Assembly: GCA_016617855.1 (NCBI GenBank)
Contig: JAECUM010094094.1
Location: 1 to 64,000 of the forward strand
Length of the DNA: 64,000 nucleotides
DNA from: Megalonaias nervosa
Taxonomy: Eukaryota; Mollusca; Bivalvia; Unionida; Unionidae
Reading direction: 5' to 3'
Below are positions 8,511 through 17,500 of this stretch, in pieces. Position 1 is the stretch's first letter; every line of letters begins with the position of its first letter. Below the pieces are notes generated by a model. That model worked only from the letters and a program-made list of their open reading frames with translations. It was not told the DNA's origin and ran no database searches. The position numbers were made by a program, and so were the translations under genes.

Positions 8511-9614
8511 ATGGTAGATATTTACGGAAGATCTACTCGCAAAGCTAAGAAGCAAGCTGATTTATCTAAATACGCAACTCTTGATCAACTCAGAAATGAG
8601 ATTGATGATTTATTAAATATTACAAGTGTGGATCAAAATGAAGTCGTTGTTTTTCAGGATAAACAAGGACAATTAAAAACGAGTAACATACAACTGCCAG
8701 ATGTAATTGTATGAATTCCTACCGCAGTGGTTGATAATATCGTTATTTTCTCCGATCAGGGTGAAATACAAGATTCTGGTAAGTCAGTTAACGATTTTAT
8801 CAAGCGAGCTGGTGATTCATTCACGGATATCATTATCATGAATCGAAATAAAATTACATACCTTGGAAATCCAACCTTAGATACAGACGCCGCAACAAAA
8901 AAATATGTCGATGATCATGAATCTAAGTACGTGTTAGTCAACGGTGGTATAATGCGTGCATTTCTCAACATGAATAATAATGGTATTAATAATCTTAGAA
9001 CACCAGAATCAGATTTTGACGCTGCAACGAAGAAATATGTAGACGATAGCAACATTCCTACAACAACTTCGCTAAAAACAATCAATAACGACATGACCAC
9101 ACTCAATGTTACTTTTACTAGACACGTGGAAACGTTTTTAAATTTTCGTAGAAACATAAACAAAACCATTAAAGATTTTTTTTGGGAACAACCAACCGTT
9201 GACATAAAACTAGCCGACGTTAACATGAAACTCAATGATATTGTTAGTGGAATACCTAATATTGTTCAAAAAACTAATCTGATTAAAATTCCTCACAATC
9301 AGATCGTCAATATCGTGTACACAGGAGCATCAGGATTAACAACATGGTCACAGCAAAATAACACTATTAAATATACCGCAAAAGTTACTGGTGTGTATAG
9401 ACTGTCTATCTTTAGCTCTGCAAAGTTTAAAATTTATACTACAACATTTCCGTGGCGTCATTCAACTGATGCTTTCTCTGGTGTTGTACCTATAGTGTTA
9501 AATAAAGATGCTGAAGAAATATTTTTAATGGAAGCAGATGATCAAACAATAACCGCAACGTCTTACTGGTGGTGTTTGGAATTTGTAGCTGAAACACCAC
9601 AATTAGTCACTTAA
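8511..9614 (+). pseudogene. Fibre-like protein with phage-tail-fibre DAATKKYVDD repeats (one in-frame TGA)
   Basis: The frame opens at 8511 (MVDIYGRSTRKAKK), stops at TGA 8712-8714, and continues in the same frame to 9614, so the two open parts are one gene of about 367 codons with a single nonsense codon. The second part carries two copies of the tail-fibre/receptor-binding signature: NKITYLGNPTLDTDAATKKY (from about 8847) and NGINNLRTPESDFDAATKKY (from about 8980), each followed by VDD. In bacteriophage and adintovirus-like proteins this repeat builds trimeric fibre shafts. The last 120 residues, rich in beta-type sequence with Trp, could be a globular head. By analogy it is the attachment spike. 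The stop may be a mutation or, less likely, a readthrough site. Confidence 0.75.
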
Positions 9615-9624
9615 TATAACAATA

Positions 9625-10170
9625 ATGGATCAACACCAAAGACCTCAGTCCTACATCGACGTTCAACGTTACAGATACAATCAAGTATATGAACGTCTGA
9701 CTAAACTAAAGGATTTGATTGATTATTATGACATAAAAATAAAAAAATACAAAAGGCGTATAGTTGTCATCGATGTAGTTGTTTACTCGGTTTCTGCTGT
9801 TATTGCTGGAACAGGATTATTATTATCAACATTGACGATGACAGCACCTGCTGTTATAACCATCATTGTTTCAGCATCAACGACTATTGCTGGTGTTCTC
9901 GGTATTATAGCTAAAAAAATTGATACCTGTACAAATGCTAAATTGCACGATTATATGATTAAATTACATACAGTGACAGAAGCATGTTCTAAACTATCTT
10001 TGTATATTTCTTCATGCGTTAGTGATGGTGAAATATCCGATACTGAATTTGCAATGATGATGAAAACCTATGATGATGCGTTTAAGGAGATCACTAATGA
10101 TTTTGACGAATTAAATAATAACGATAATAATAATGACAGACAGGGAATTACTTCAGCAGATCGTCACTAA
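9625..10170 (+). CDS. Two-helix membrane protein with DGEISDxEF motif
   Basis: 181 residues. An N-terminal helical, charged part (1-44) precedes two hydrophobic segments at about 46-68 (VVVIDVVVYSVSAVIAGTGL) and 75-96. After that comes a long helical region with DGEISDTEFAMMMKTYDDAF (about 134-153) and an Asn/Asp-rich end. The fold order (two membrane helices then a cytosolic helix) recalls SLATT-type proteins. DGEISDxEF-type sequences recur beside double-jelly-roll capsid genes in animal genome elements. The role is unknown; a virion-membrane or pore-like function is inferred. Its end overlaps the start of the next gene by 38 bp in another frame, pointing to co-transcription. Confidence 0.65.
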   Translation: MDQHQRPQSYIDVQRYRYNQVYERLTKLKDLIDYYDIKIKKYKRRIVVIDVVVYSVSAVIAGTGLLLSTLTMTAPAVITIIVSASTTIAGVLGIIAKKIDTCTNAKLHDYMIKLHTVTEACSKLSLYISSCVSDGEISDTEFAMMMKTYDDAFKEITNDFDELNNNDNNNDRQGITSADRH

Positions 10171-11269
10171 TACGACTCCGTCAAAAACTACAATGATTTC
10201 TTTAAGTTCGACCAATCCTGAATTTAGCGTTAACTTTCCAATCGCAATTCCTGCAAAAGAAATAGCATTAGCACAGTTACGGGTTTATCATAGCTGGCCT
10301 AATATTAGATCAAAACCATTTGGTGGACTACAGCCAAATAATTCATTAGTATTCGCAAATAAGAATAAACCTGATGGAACTCCTGATTGGCAAGTAGTTA
10401 GTATTCCAACTGGCAGTTATCAGATAGAACAGATCAACGATGAATTTCAACACAGAATTAAATCCATTACAGAAAAAGAATCAAAAATAGCGATTACTGA
10501 TTACGAACCAACATTATCAGCGGTGATTGAAATAAATTCCCCTGGTTATCTCGTAGACATTTATCAAAGTTCCATCAGATCTGTGTTAGGATGGCCTGAA
10601 GTTGCATCAGGTTATCAAGGACCACCAGAACCACAACGATCTGATTTCGTTATAGATGTTAAAAAATTTATACAACTTCCAGAATATCGAAAAGTAAAAG
10701 AAGCTTATCCATGGCAACGATATTATGGTGATAATAGAGTTCCACATTATATAGATATAATAGGAACCCATTTTACAAAATCAATTTATGATGAAGATAA
10801 GAAATATGAAATAACAACACTTGATATTGATTTAATAAATTCACATGCTAATACAATTAAATCTGAACATGAACGTGTGTTTAATAATCTACGAAATTTA
10901 TTTTCAAGCGTTAATGTTTATTACAGCGATGATTTAAAAAATCAAATAATTGCCTCAATACAACATTTGAATCAAGTTGCTTCGGACTTAGAGTTTTTGA
11001 ATAATATTATTGTTAACAGAGAAAAAAGATTAGTAACCCCATCTCGAGTTACATATTATGAAACTCACGTAGTTAACAAAGACGATCCAAAACAGCGTGT
11101 TCCACTCAATCGTTTGTTTACAACAGTATTTCTTAAATATTTTGGAATTACGCAAGAACAGCTATCAACATTTATAATTCCCGGATTTAACTCTGAAGAG
11201 CTAAAGAAATCAGTTAATGATTTTATTGATGAACAGTTTAAAAGAATATGTGATTCATGGAAAAAATAG
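10133..11269 (+). CDS. Candidate minor capsid/penton-like protein
   Basis: 378 residues. The N-terminal 170 (ISLSSTNPEFSVNFPIAI; EIALAQLRVYHSWPNI; VSIPTGSYQIEQINDEFQ; SSIRSVLGWP) has the pattern of the jelly-roll-like domain found in minor capsid genes accompanying this capsid family. The region 215-320 is strongly helical (LINSHANTIKSEHERVFNNL onward), and the C-terminus is charged. It probably sits at the vertices or in the shell, together with the fibre and the next small protein. The start at 10133 lies inside the upstream gene; its stop overlaps the next start by 13 bp. Penton assignment is by position and pattern only. Confidence 0.6.
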   Translation: MTDRELLQQIVTNTTPSKTTMISLSSTNPEFSVNFPIAIPAKEIALAQLRVYHSWPNIRSKPFGGLQPNNSLVFANKNKPDGTPDWQVVSIPTGSYQIEQINDEFQHRIKSITEKESKIAITDYEPTLSAVIEINSPGYLVDIYQSSIRSVLGWPEVASGYQGPPEPQRSDFVIDVKKFIQLPEYRKVKEAYPWQRYYGDNRVPHYIDIIGTHFTKSIYDEDKKYEITTLDIDLINSHANTIKSEHERVFNNLRNLFSSVNVYYSDDLKNQIIASIQHLNQVASDLEFLNNIIVNREKRLVTPSRVTYYETHVVNKDDPKQRVPLNRLFTTVFLKYFGITQEQLSTFIIPGFNSEELKKSVNDFIDEQFKRICDSWKK

Positions 11270-11631
11270 CCCCACCACCGGTTATTCTTAAACATAACAA
11301 CGATCCATACGGTGGAGGTCGTCATATATCGCCAGGCATTGTTAATATAACATCAACGATCGCAGTCAATCTAGTATGCGATGTAATTGATGGCAGCTAT
11401 CAAGTAGACCTTGAGAAATCTAGCCAGGCCCAGCAAGGTTATATATTATATACATTCAGTCCTCAATTGCCGCCCGGGTGGTTAATTGTATCTGAACCAA
11501 TTAACCCCGTTTATCTACGTGTACATAATCCATTATTGTCGAGAATAAATTTCAAACTTACTGACCAGTCTGGAAACATTTTGGATCTACGAGGAGAGAA
11601 TCTTAATATTAATTTGTATATACACTCGTAG
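11257..11631 (+). CDS. Small beta-rich capsid-associated protein
   Basis: 124 residues, beginning 13 bp before the previous stop. The sequence is beta-rich; the end (LTDQSGNILDLRGENLNINL) matches a motif that in related elements forms the last strands of a jelly-roll-type virion protein. Because that motif often closes a protein that begins like the upstream 378-aa gene, the two may be one ancestral protein split in two, or two subunits of one vertex structure. No lesion at the junction is needed, since both reading frames are complete. Confidence 0.55.
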   Translation: MEKIAPPPVILKHNNDPYGGGRHISPGIVNITSTIAVNLVCDVIDGSYQVDLEKSSQAQQGYILYTFSPQLPPGWLIVSEPINPVYLRVHNPLLSRINFKLTDQSGNILDLRGENLNINLYIHS

Positions 11632-11749
11632 AGTAAATATTGCAGTTGTCGTACTTATGTACATGTGATAGCGCACCAAACATTGTTCGTTTAGCGAATA
11701 AATTCTTTTGCAATTAGCGCATTATTCAGAAAATATTATAGATCTGAGA

Positions 11750-12140
11750 AAATTTGCTTGTTTTATGTTATTTTTGCTTGTTTTTTTAGTCATTTTTGCT
11801 CGTTTTTTGCTTGTTTTTTAGTCAAATTTTTAATTTCGTGAGGGTCAAACCCCCAGGGCTTCTGTAAATGATTTTCGTGTTTTTTGACATTTTTACGAAA
11901 AAATAACATATTTCGAGCAAAAAACAGCAAGTAATCATCAAAAAAACGAGCACAAAAATGATAAAATTATACATGTTTGGGAAGAAAATGCTGAAAAACA
12001 CGAAAATCATTTACAGAAACCCTGGGGGATTGACCCTCAAGGTTTCTAAAAATCTAGTAAATTTTCGTTGATTTTCAGGTACTTTTCATGCAAAAAACGA
12101 GATTTTCGAGCAAAAAACCAACAAAAAACGAGATGTTTGA
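11750..12140. repeat. Large imperfect inverted repeat in the viral non-coding centre
   Basis: The strongest arms are about 45 bp: 11838-11884 (contains CTGTAAATGATTTTCGTG) and its complement at 11996-12042, with about three mismatches, including a GGGTCAAxCCCCCAGGG core. Outside these, T-rich TTTGCTCGTTTTTTG blocks at 11785-11815 pair with CGAGCAAAAAAC blocks at 12107-12134. The whole can fold into a long hairpin with its centre near 11940. It may be an origin or regulatory structure, or an inserted foldback element. Confidence 0.75.
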
Positions 12141-12698
12141 ACAAAATCAGCGGATCTAAATCATCACAACATTTGTAACACTTGGCAGGTCTCTATATAC
12201 ATTTTCTCTCAAAAATACGGATAAAAATTATTTTTTTTTCACTGTAATGAAGCGCGATAACTCTGCTCTGTCTCTCTGTAGAGCAAATTAAACGATTATC
12301 TCCCTTGTAATACATGTTATCTATAATCGAGGTATTTCAGTCTCTGTACGGACACGATATATATCGTTTTTCGTTAATTATTTAGTGATCTATCTGTTCT
12401 CTGTAAGCATCGCTGTTAGTGAAGCAGTAATTTGTAACAGAGAGAGATATTGATGCATCTTTTGACACTGATAACCTTAAATTCACGTCAGTTTTATATA
12501 CCAAGTACGTAGAGTTATTTTTAGATCTAACACATGTATTTTGACCTTAACGAACGATAACTCATACGTGCGATTATTTTATTAATTTTGAAAAATTGAA
12601 GTAAATTCACGCTACAGTTCTACATTCTATTAGTAATACAAGTCCTGTGAGATAGCGCAAATATTTTATATACTTAAATTTAACTGTATCATTGATAA

Positions 12699-12773
12699 GA
12701 GAGCGATGGCCGAAGTGGTAATGCGGTTGGACGTAGATCGAAGTTCTGCAGATTCTCGCGTGTTCGAGTCTCA
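12699..12773 (+). pseudogene. Degenerate tRNA-like sequence (Ser/Leu type)
   Basis: GCGATGGCCGAAGTGGTAAT resembles the 5' half of a class II tRNA with an A-box, and GTGTTCGAGTC 45 bp later resembles a B-box and T-loop. The anticodon stem has mismatches and the acceptor arms do not pair, so a functional tRNA is unlikely. It may be a captured tRNA remnant or an internal polymerase III promoter of a viral small RNA. Confidence 0.3.
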
Positions 12774-12869
12774 AAAAATGCTAAAGATATATTATCTTGC
12801 ATTTGGCGACTGATGCTATTTAATAGGGGGAACCCGGAGAATTTCCTCGAAATCCACAACAGACAAAAT

Positions 12870-12944
12870 ACACTCTCCTACCGTACACCCTTGTGGTGGG
12901 TGTACCTTTTACACTCCCCGGGGTTTTGTATGGGGGGAGAGTGT
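12870..12944 (+). ncRNA. Predicted structured GC-rich hairpin cluster
   Basis: ACACTCTCC (12870-12878) pairs with GGAGAGTGT (12936-12944), enclosing a perfect 8-bp hairpin GTACACCC/GGGTGTAC (12883-12890 with 12898-12905, 7-nt loop) and a CCCCGGGG self-complement. The block is far more GC-rich than its surroundings. It could be a viral non-coding RNA, a terminator or a replication structure; transcription is unproven. Confidence 0.35.
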
Positions 12945-13165
12945 TCAAAATCTGTTGGACGTAGACAAGATTCACCCGTCATCACCATTTGTATATATTT
13001 CATGACCATACAATATATGTTGTGCCGTCCAAAATCAAAATCATAAACCATCTGTATATATTTCATAACCATATATCCACAAAAACAGCCCCCTGACAAA
13101 AATAAAAGTCATGGGGGCTAATATTTTTTTATATTTTAAATATATAAATATATATATAATGAACC

Positions 13166-13510
13166 ATGAAAACATCAATGATATTATCTGTGCTATTAAA
13201 AAAACTAAAGCATAACGGAATAAAAATATCTGATAATTTCGACCCTCAAAAAATTATGTGCGATTTTGAATCACTGCAACAGAGAAAATTTGATAATAAA
13301 TATACACTACCTTCAAACTACAGATTTATAAAATTAATTTATCAATCTATGCTTGAATCACTAGCTATGGTAAACGACAATCAGGTAAAGCTATTTGCAC
13401 CTCTTGCACAGTCAATCGAAAAGGTTAAATCCGAACTGTCTCGTGAATACGAAAGAAAAAAAAATTATGGACAATCGTGTAATGCAATTAAGAAAGATTA
13501 TGCTATCTGA
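13166..13510 (+). CDS. Hypothetical accessory viral protein
   Basis: 114 residues, charged and helical, with no family that I recognise. It follows a strongly AT-rich leader (TATATAAATATATATATAAT). Near the end is a run of nine A (13456-13464); one base fewer would send the reading frame through a different, acidic Ser/Asp/Glu-rich tail ending at 13565, so the present C-terminus may result from a homopolymer shift. Position between the non-coding centre and the minus-strand endonuclease suggests an early or regulatory gene, which is only inference. Confidence 0.45.
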   Translation: MKTSMILSVLLKKLKHNGIKISDNFDPQKIMCDFESLQQRKFDNKYTLPSNYRFIKLIYQSMLESLAMVNDNQVKLFAPLAQSIEKVKSELSREYERKKNYGQSCNAIKKDYAI

Positions 13511-13646
13511 TTCTGTCAAAAATTATAGTGACGCTGAGAGCAGCGATGGTGAAGGTGGACCTTGACTGTAGTTATGGCTAAACAAAAACCCTGGCAAAAC
13601 TGACAGTCGAACTATATACAGTAATTCTGTTTTTGTTAAGAAATAG

Positions 13647-14150
13647 TTATATGACATATTCAAATATTACCCGCTGATTATATTTTTTCGAAAATGCAGA
13701 TTTGTACATTTTATCAGCTGCAAATTGTACCGATCGTGGATGTATATCAAAATATCTGGCAGCTGCGTTTATTGAGGGGAAGGTCATTTCTTGGTCTGTT
13801 TCTACATTTATGGATTTAATAGCTCTCTTTACGAATATTTTACACGCTCCTGTATTTCCACGTCTAGAATTCTGACTCTGTGTGGTAACTTGCAGGTTAG
13901 ATAGCTGATTATTCTGGGGATTCCCATCAAAGTGGTCAACTACAAGTCCGTTTTTAATCAATCCAAAATAACATTCAAATATGAACCTATGTGAGAAATA
14001 ATTTTTACCTCTACCATCACTGAATCTAAAATAACCAAATTTATCAAGACTACCGACTGGTTTTTTTGATCGGCAGTTCCTGATCACGCCATCACGAGAC
14101 GCTTTATAATTTTTGATGATCGGATGTGCTACAAATTCGTTTTGCTCCAT
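13647..14150 (-). CDS. HNH homing-type endonuclease with NUMOD-like DNA-binding domains
   Basis: 167 residues. The N-terminal 45 (HPIIKNYKASRDGVIRNCRS) look like a NUMOD4-type module. The HNH core contains SHRFIFECYFG (about 53-63) and VVDHFDGNPQNNQLSNLQ (about 70-87), the pattern of HNH_3 homing endonucleases. A NUMOD1-like helix-turn-helix follows (FPSINAAARYFDIHPRSV, about 124-141). Such enzymes nick or cut DNA and often spread selfishly among large viruses and phages. It is on the minus strand, 13 bp downstream of the zinc-ribbon gene starting at 14478. Intact. Confidence 0.85.
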   Translation of the reverse strand: MEQNEFVAHPIIKNYKASRDGVIRNCRSKKPVGSLDKFGYFRFSDGRGKNYFSHRFIFECYFGLIKNGLVVDHFDGNPQNNQLSNLQVTTQSQNSRRGNTGACKIFVKRAIKSINVETDQEMTFPSINAAARYFDIHPRSVQFAADKMYKSAFSKKYNQRVIFEYVI

Positions 14151-14163
14151 TTATATAATAATA

Positions 14164-14476
14164 TTATTTGTCTAAATCATTATTCTGAAATCTGGCTAGA
14201 TAATCCATTGCGGTTTTTATAGAGGATTTACCTAACGATGTATTATTTTTTTTGTCATAATAACGTTTCAGTTCTCTATATTTTTTTCCACCGCATTTCA
14301 CACATAACTGAGTTTTTCCTCTGACTCCAATACCACACTGAATACACGGTTTTGGTCCTAGACTTCCATGTCTAACACACTGCATATGGTAGCCACATAA
14401 TTCATTCACGCATGCTCTGTTACAAGGAGAAGTATGTCCAATTTTAAGCCAGTGGCAGTAATTCTTTGTTTCAATC

Positions 14477-14478
<2 letters not shown>
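14164..14478 (-). CDS. Zinc-ribbon protein
   Basis: 104 residues from the start at 14478 (MIETKNYCHWLKIGHTSPC); the frame stays open further upstream only because it runs into a TA repeat. Three or four Cys/His pairs are visible: CHW/CNRACVNELCGYH, then CIQCGIG and CVKCGGKKYRELKRYY, giving at least two zinc knuckles. It is encoded divergently from the polymerase gene, separated by a (TA)n tract. Transcriptional regulator or nucleic-acid-binding accessory factor is the likely class; function unknown. The CVKCGGKKY end resembles the ribbon in the gene at 17968-18564. Confidence 0.6.
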
Positions 14479-14543
<65 letters not shown>

Positions 14544-14575
14544 TAAAATTCAATTTAAATATTTGTTTTAATTAT
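14479..14575. promoter_or_regulatory. Divergent promoter region with (TA)n tract
   Basis: The 97-bp space between the minus-strand zinc-ribbon gene and the plus-strand polymerase gene consists largely of an uninterrupted TA repeat to 14542. Both gene starts must be served from here, so the tract probably replaces or contains a TATA-type promoter. Its length may vary between copies. Confidence 0.4.
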
Positions 14576-17500
14576 ATGGAGGAATTATCCATGATTGAAC
14601 CTTCCCCTGCTAGATTTGACCTTGACAGACTACCAGAATATAAATTTAGTGTTTCGATGCAAGATCTAGCTTTAACGAATGCGGATATAACTAAACGTAT
14701 CCGTGAAGCCAAAAAGGAATTTCGTGACGATGGCGCTGCTCATGTGTGGTCAACATTCAGGATCGGAAATACCGTTAATATGATGAATGACAAACGAGGA
14801 AGGGTGATTATTAACCACCTTGATAATCAAAAATATTTTATTTTAATAAAATTTATTGTAGAGACAGATGACGATATCTGGATTATTCGTGATAAGCGTG
14901 ATCCAGTACATGTACAGTCGGGAAATAATATTGTTCTCTTAAATAACAGATCCAAGCCCGGAATACTTACTGGTATTGATAAGCCATATTATGAGCGAGA
15001 GTATACTGTAACTGCTGTTGTCTATGCAATATATCCGCTGAATGATAAACCTGACGTTAAGGATCTCAAACCGATGAGAGTGTCGAGAATAAACTGTGTA
15101 GCTGAACGAGTTACAGAACATTTTACAAATGCGATACGTGGTAATGGCTTGACAGATTTAAGACGTAAAAAAATAAATACATGGGCAGAAACAGTTAAAG
15201 ATACTGGAGCGTCTATCAGCGACGTTGCTGAGCTGGGAAAGCTATTAAAATTTCCAATAACGGTGAGGACGTTAACAGGAGAGATTTTGTATAAATCAAA
15301 ATATGAATCAAGAGGAGCTTCCATAGACATAGTCAATCATAACGCGCATGCATGGACTATGGCAGTAACTATATTTCCACGAGATAGAGCGGTTAAATTT
15401 TATGATGGTGATATATTTGATTTTATCAGAAATATTAGTAAAAGTGACCCTGTATCTGTTTGGTTATTTCAAAGTTCAGAACATGATTACGATCAATTTG
15501 TACGGCCTAATGGTGATATTTATCGTACAGAATCTCTTCATGAAGAGATGAGAAATCTTGCGCTGAAATATACTTTTGACGATATCAAGGTTGGAGAATT
15601 ATTAAATAATTGTTTTACCGTACCATCGGTTGCTGCCCATTTCGCTCAGGAGAAAAATTCATGGAAACCGACACGATCGGAATTTCTTGAAGATGTCCAG
15701 AAAAGTTGTATAGAATATGGACACGGTAGATTATGGAATACCAAATACAACTATAGTGACGTTATCTCAGTTGATATGGCTGCATGTTATCCTGGGAGTT
15801 TTCTTGGATATGGAGAATGTTCTAGATACTTTAAGAGATTTGGACATCCATCACATGAGATGACCAGAGTAGCGATAAATGGACCCTTACCAGATTTTGA
15901 CTTAACCGGATTTGCCTATATAGAATCATTCGAGTTCGCAGAAAATCTCCATGCTATTACTTATATTTGGTTTGGAAGACATTTTTCAGAAAAATGTTGG
16001 GTTCGAATAGTACTATTGCGATATATTTTTGATGCTGGAATTTTAAAATCGTTGAGAGTAACTGAAGCGATTATATCGTATAGTCCACAGAAGCAAGTTT
16101 GGTTACCAGAGCCTGTCGATGATGCCAGGAAAGAATTCCTTGATCTTGACGAAGATGACCGTAAATGCAGGGACGATGAAAAACTTGCGAAAGATCTTGG
16201 TAGAAAGGTAGAAAGATAATCGGTAAGTTTACTCAAGGTAGTTCATACGATTATAAACGACACTGTACAAGATTGATTATGGACGATGCTGAACTAGATT
16301 TTATAATCGCTGATACAACGGAAAAAAACACATTTATAAGCCGATGTAATGCTTATTTATCGGATGGAACCAAACTAGGTACGATTGTGAGCTATATTGA
16401 TGGCGACTCACCGCAATTTACTCATTTAAGATCTTCGATGCTAGCCTATGTTTCAATAAATCTATTGTCGATGATAAATAGATTTCCTCGTTACGTTGTC
16501 AGAGTTGCTACGGATTCATTTTATATACATAAAAAATATAAGGATTTATTAAAACCGCTACTCGGTAATGGTGAATGGGGAACATGGATGATAAAACAAG
16601 AAAATATACTTAGCTATTCTGAATCTGCAGACGTTGAAATTATGGAGAAATATTACAAAAATAGTAATCAAATATCAAAGTCATCTGCACCATCTGTATA
16701 CGATCCTGTAGCTAGACATAAATTCGTCTATCTTAACGGATGCGGTGGTTCAGGTAAAACAACTCGTGCGATTAACTTATTTATGAATAATAGTTCAGAT
16801 ATAATTGTTTTAACACCTACACATAAACTCGCCAGAGAAATAAAAAAGCGAGGAGTAAAATCATGTACTTATCATAGTTTCTTCAGGTGGTGCGGAGACA
16901 CATGGACTCCTGAGAGAATGGGTGAAAAATATATACCTAAGTATATTATATGGGACGAGATATGTACGGTGTCGTTAGAAGTATTAAAAGTATTTCTTGA
17001 ATGGTTGTTATTAAAGAATACTGCTGTGATTATGTGTGGTGATCATGGTCAACCACCACCTTTTGTTAGACAATCTCCACATGAATGGCTGAAAAATAAT
17101 GTAGATTACTATGAAGAAATAACTGATGACCGTAGAGCCATTGATGAACCACTGAAAGAACTTAAAAGATTAATCAGACTGCAGCCAGATAAAATACAAT
17201 GTGAGATAATGCGAGGAGTAATTCCAGAAACTACAATGAGTGATTTTTTAAATTTATGGAGACCCGCTGATTTGATAGTCGCAAGTAGAAAGATAGTTCG
17301 TGATGAACTACAAGAAAAATTATTTACGTTACATAAAGAAAAGTTTTCAGATCTATCTGTACCTTTGTGTTATCGCCCAGCAGACACTCGACGGCAAAAT
17401 ATCGAAGTGGAAATTCCTGGTGGTGGGGTACAGAATCTCGTCTTGAATGATATTGTTTTGGTTGCTATTGATGTTGTTGAATGCACATTGAGTATGGATA

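Larger units (their letters stand above)
11632..13165. other. Non-coding centre of the virus element
   Basis: 1.5 kb between the structural and replication blocks with no supportable gene. It holds a large imperfect inverted repeat (11750-12140), a short palindrome CGATATATATCG near 12355, a degenerate tRNA-like segment (12699-12773), a GC-rich nested hairpin (12870-12944) and two 23-bp direct repeats with a single core (12988-13010 and 13051-13073, sharing TGTATATATTTCAT). Such a region could contain an origin, promoters or non-coding RNAs. Confidence 0.6.

Noticed and set aside
14479..14553. N-terminal extension of the zinc-ribbon protein rich in Ile-Tyr
   Set aside because: It is translation of the TA microsatellite; the Met at 14478 just inside is the sensible start.
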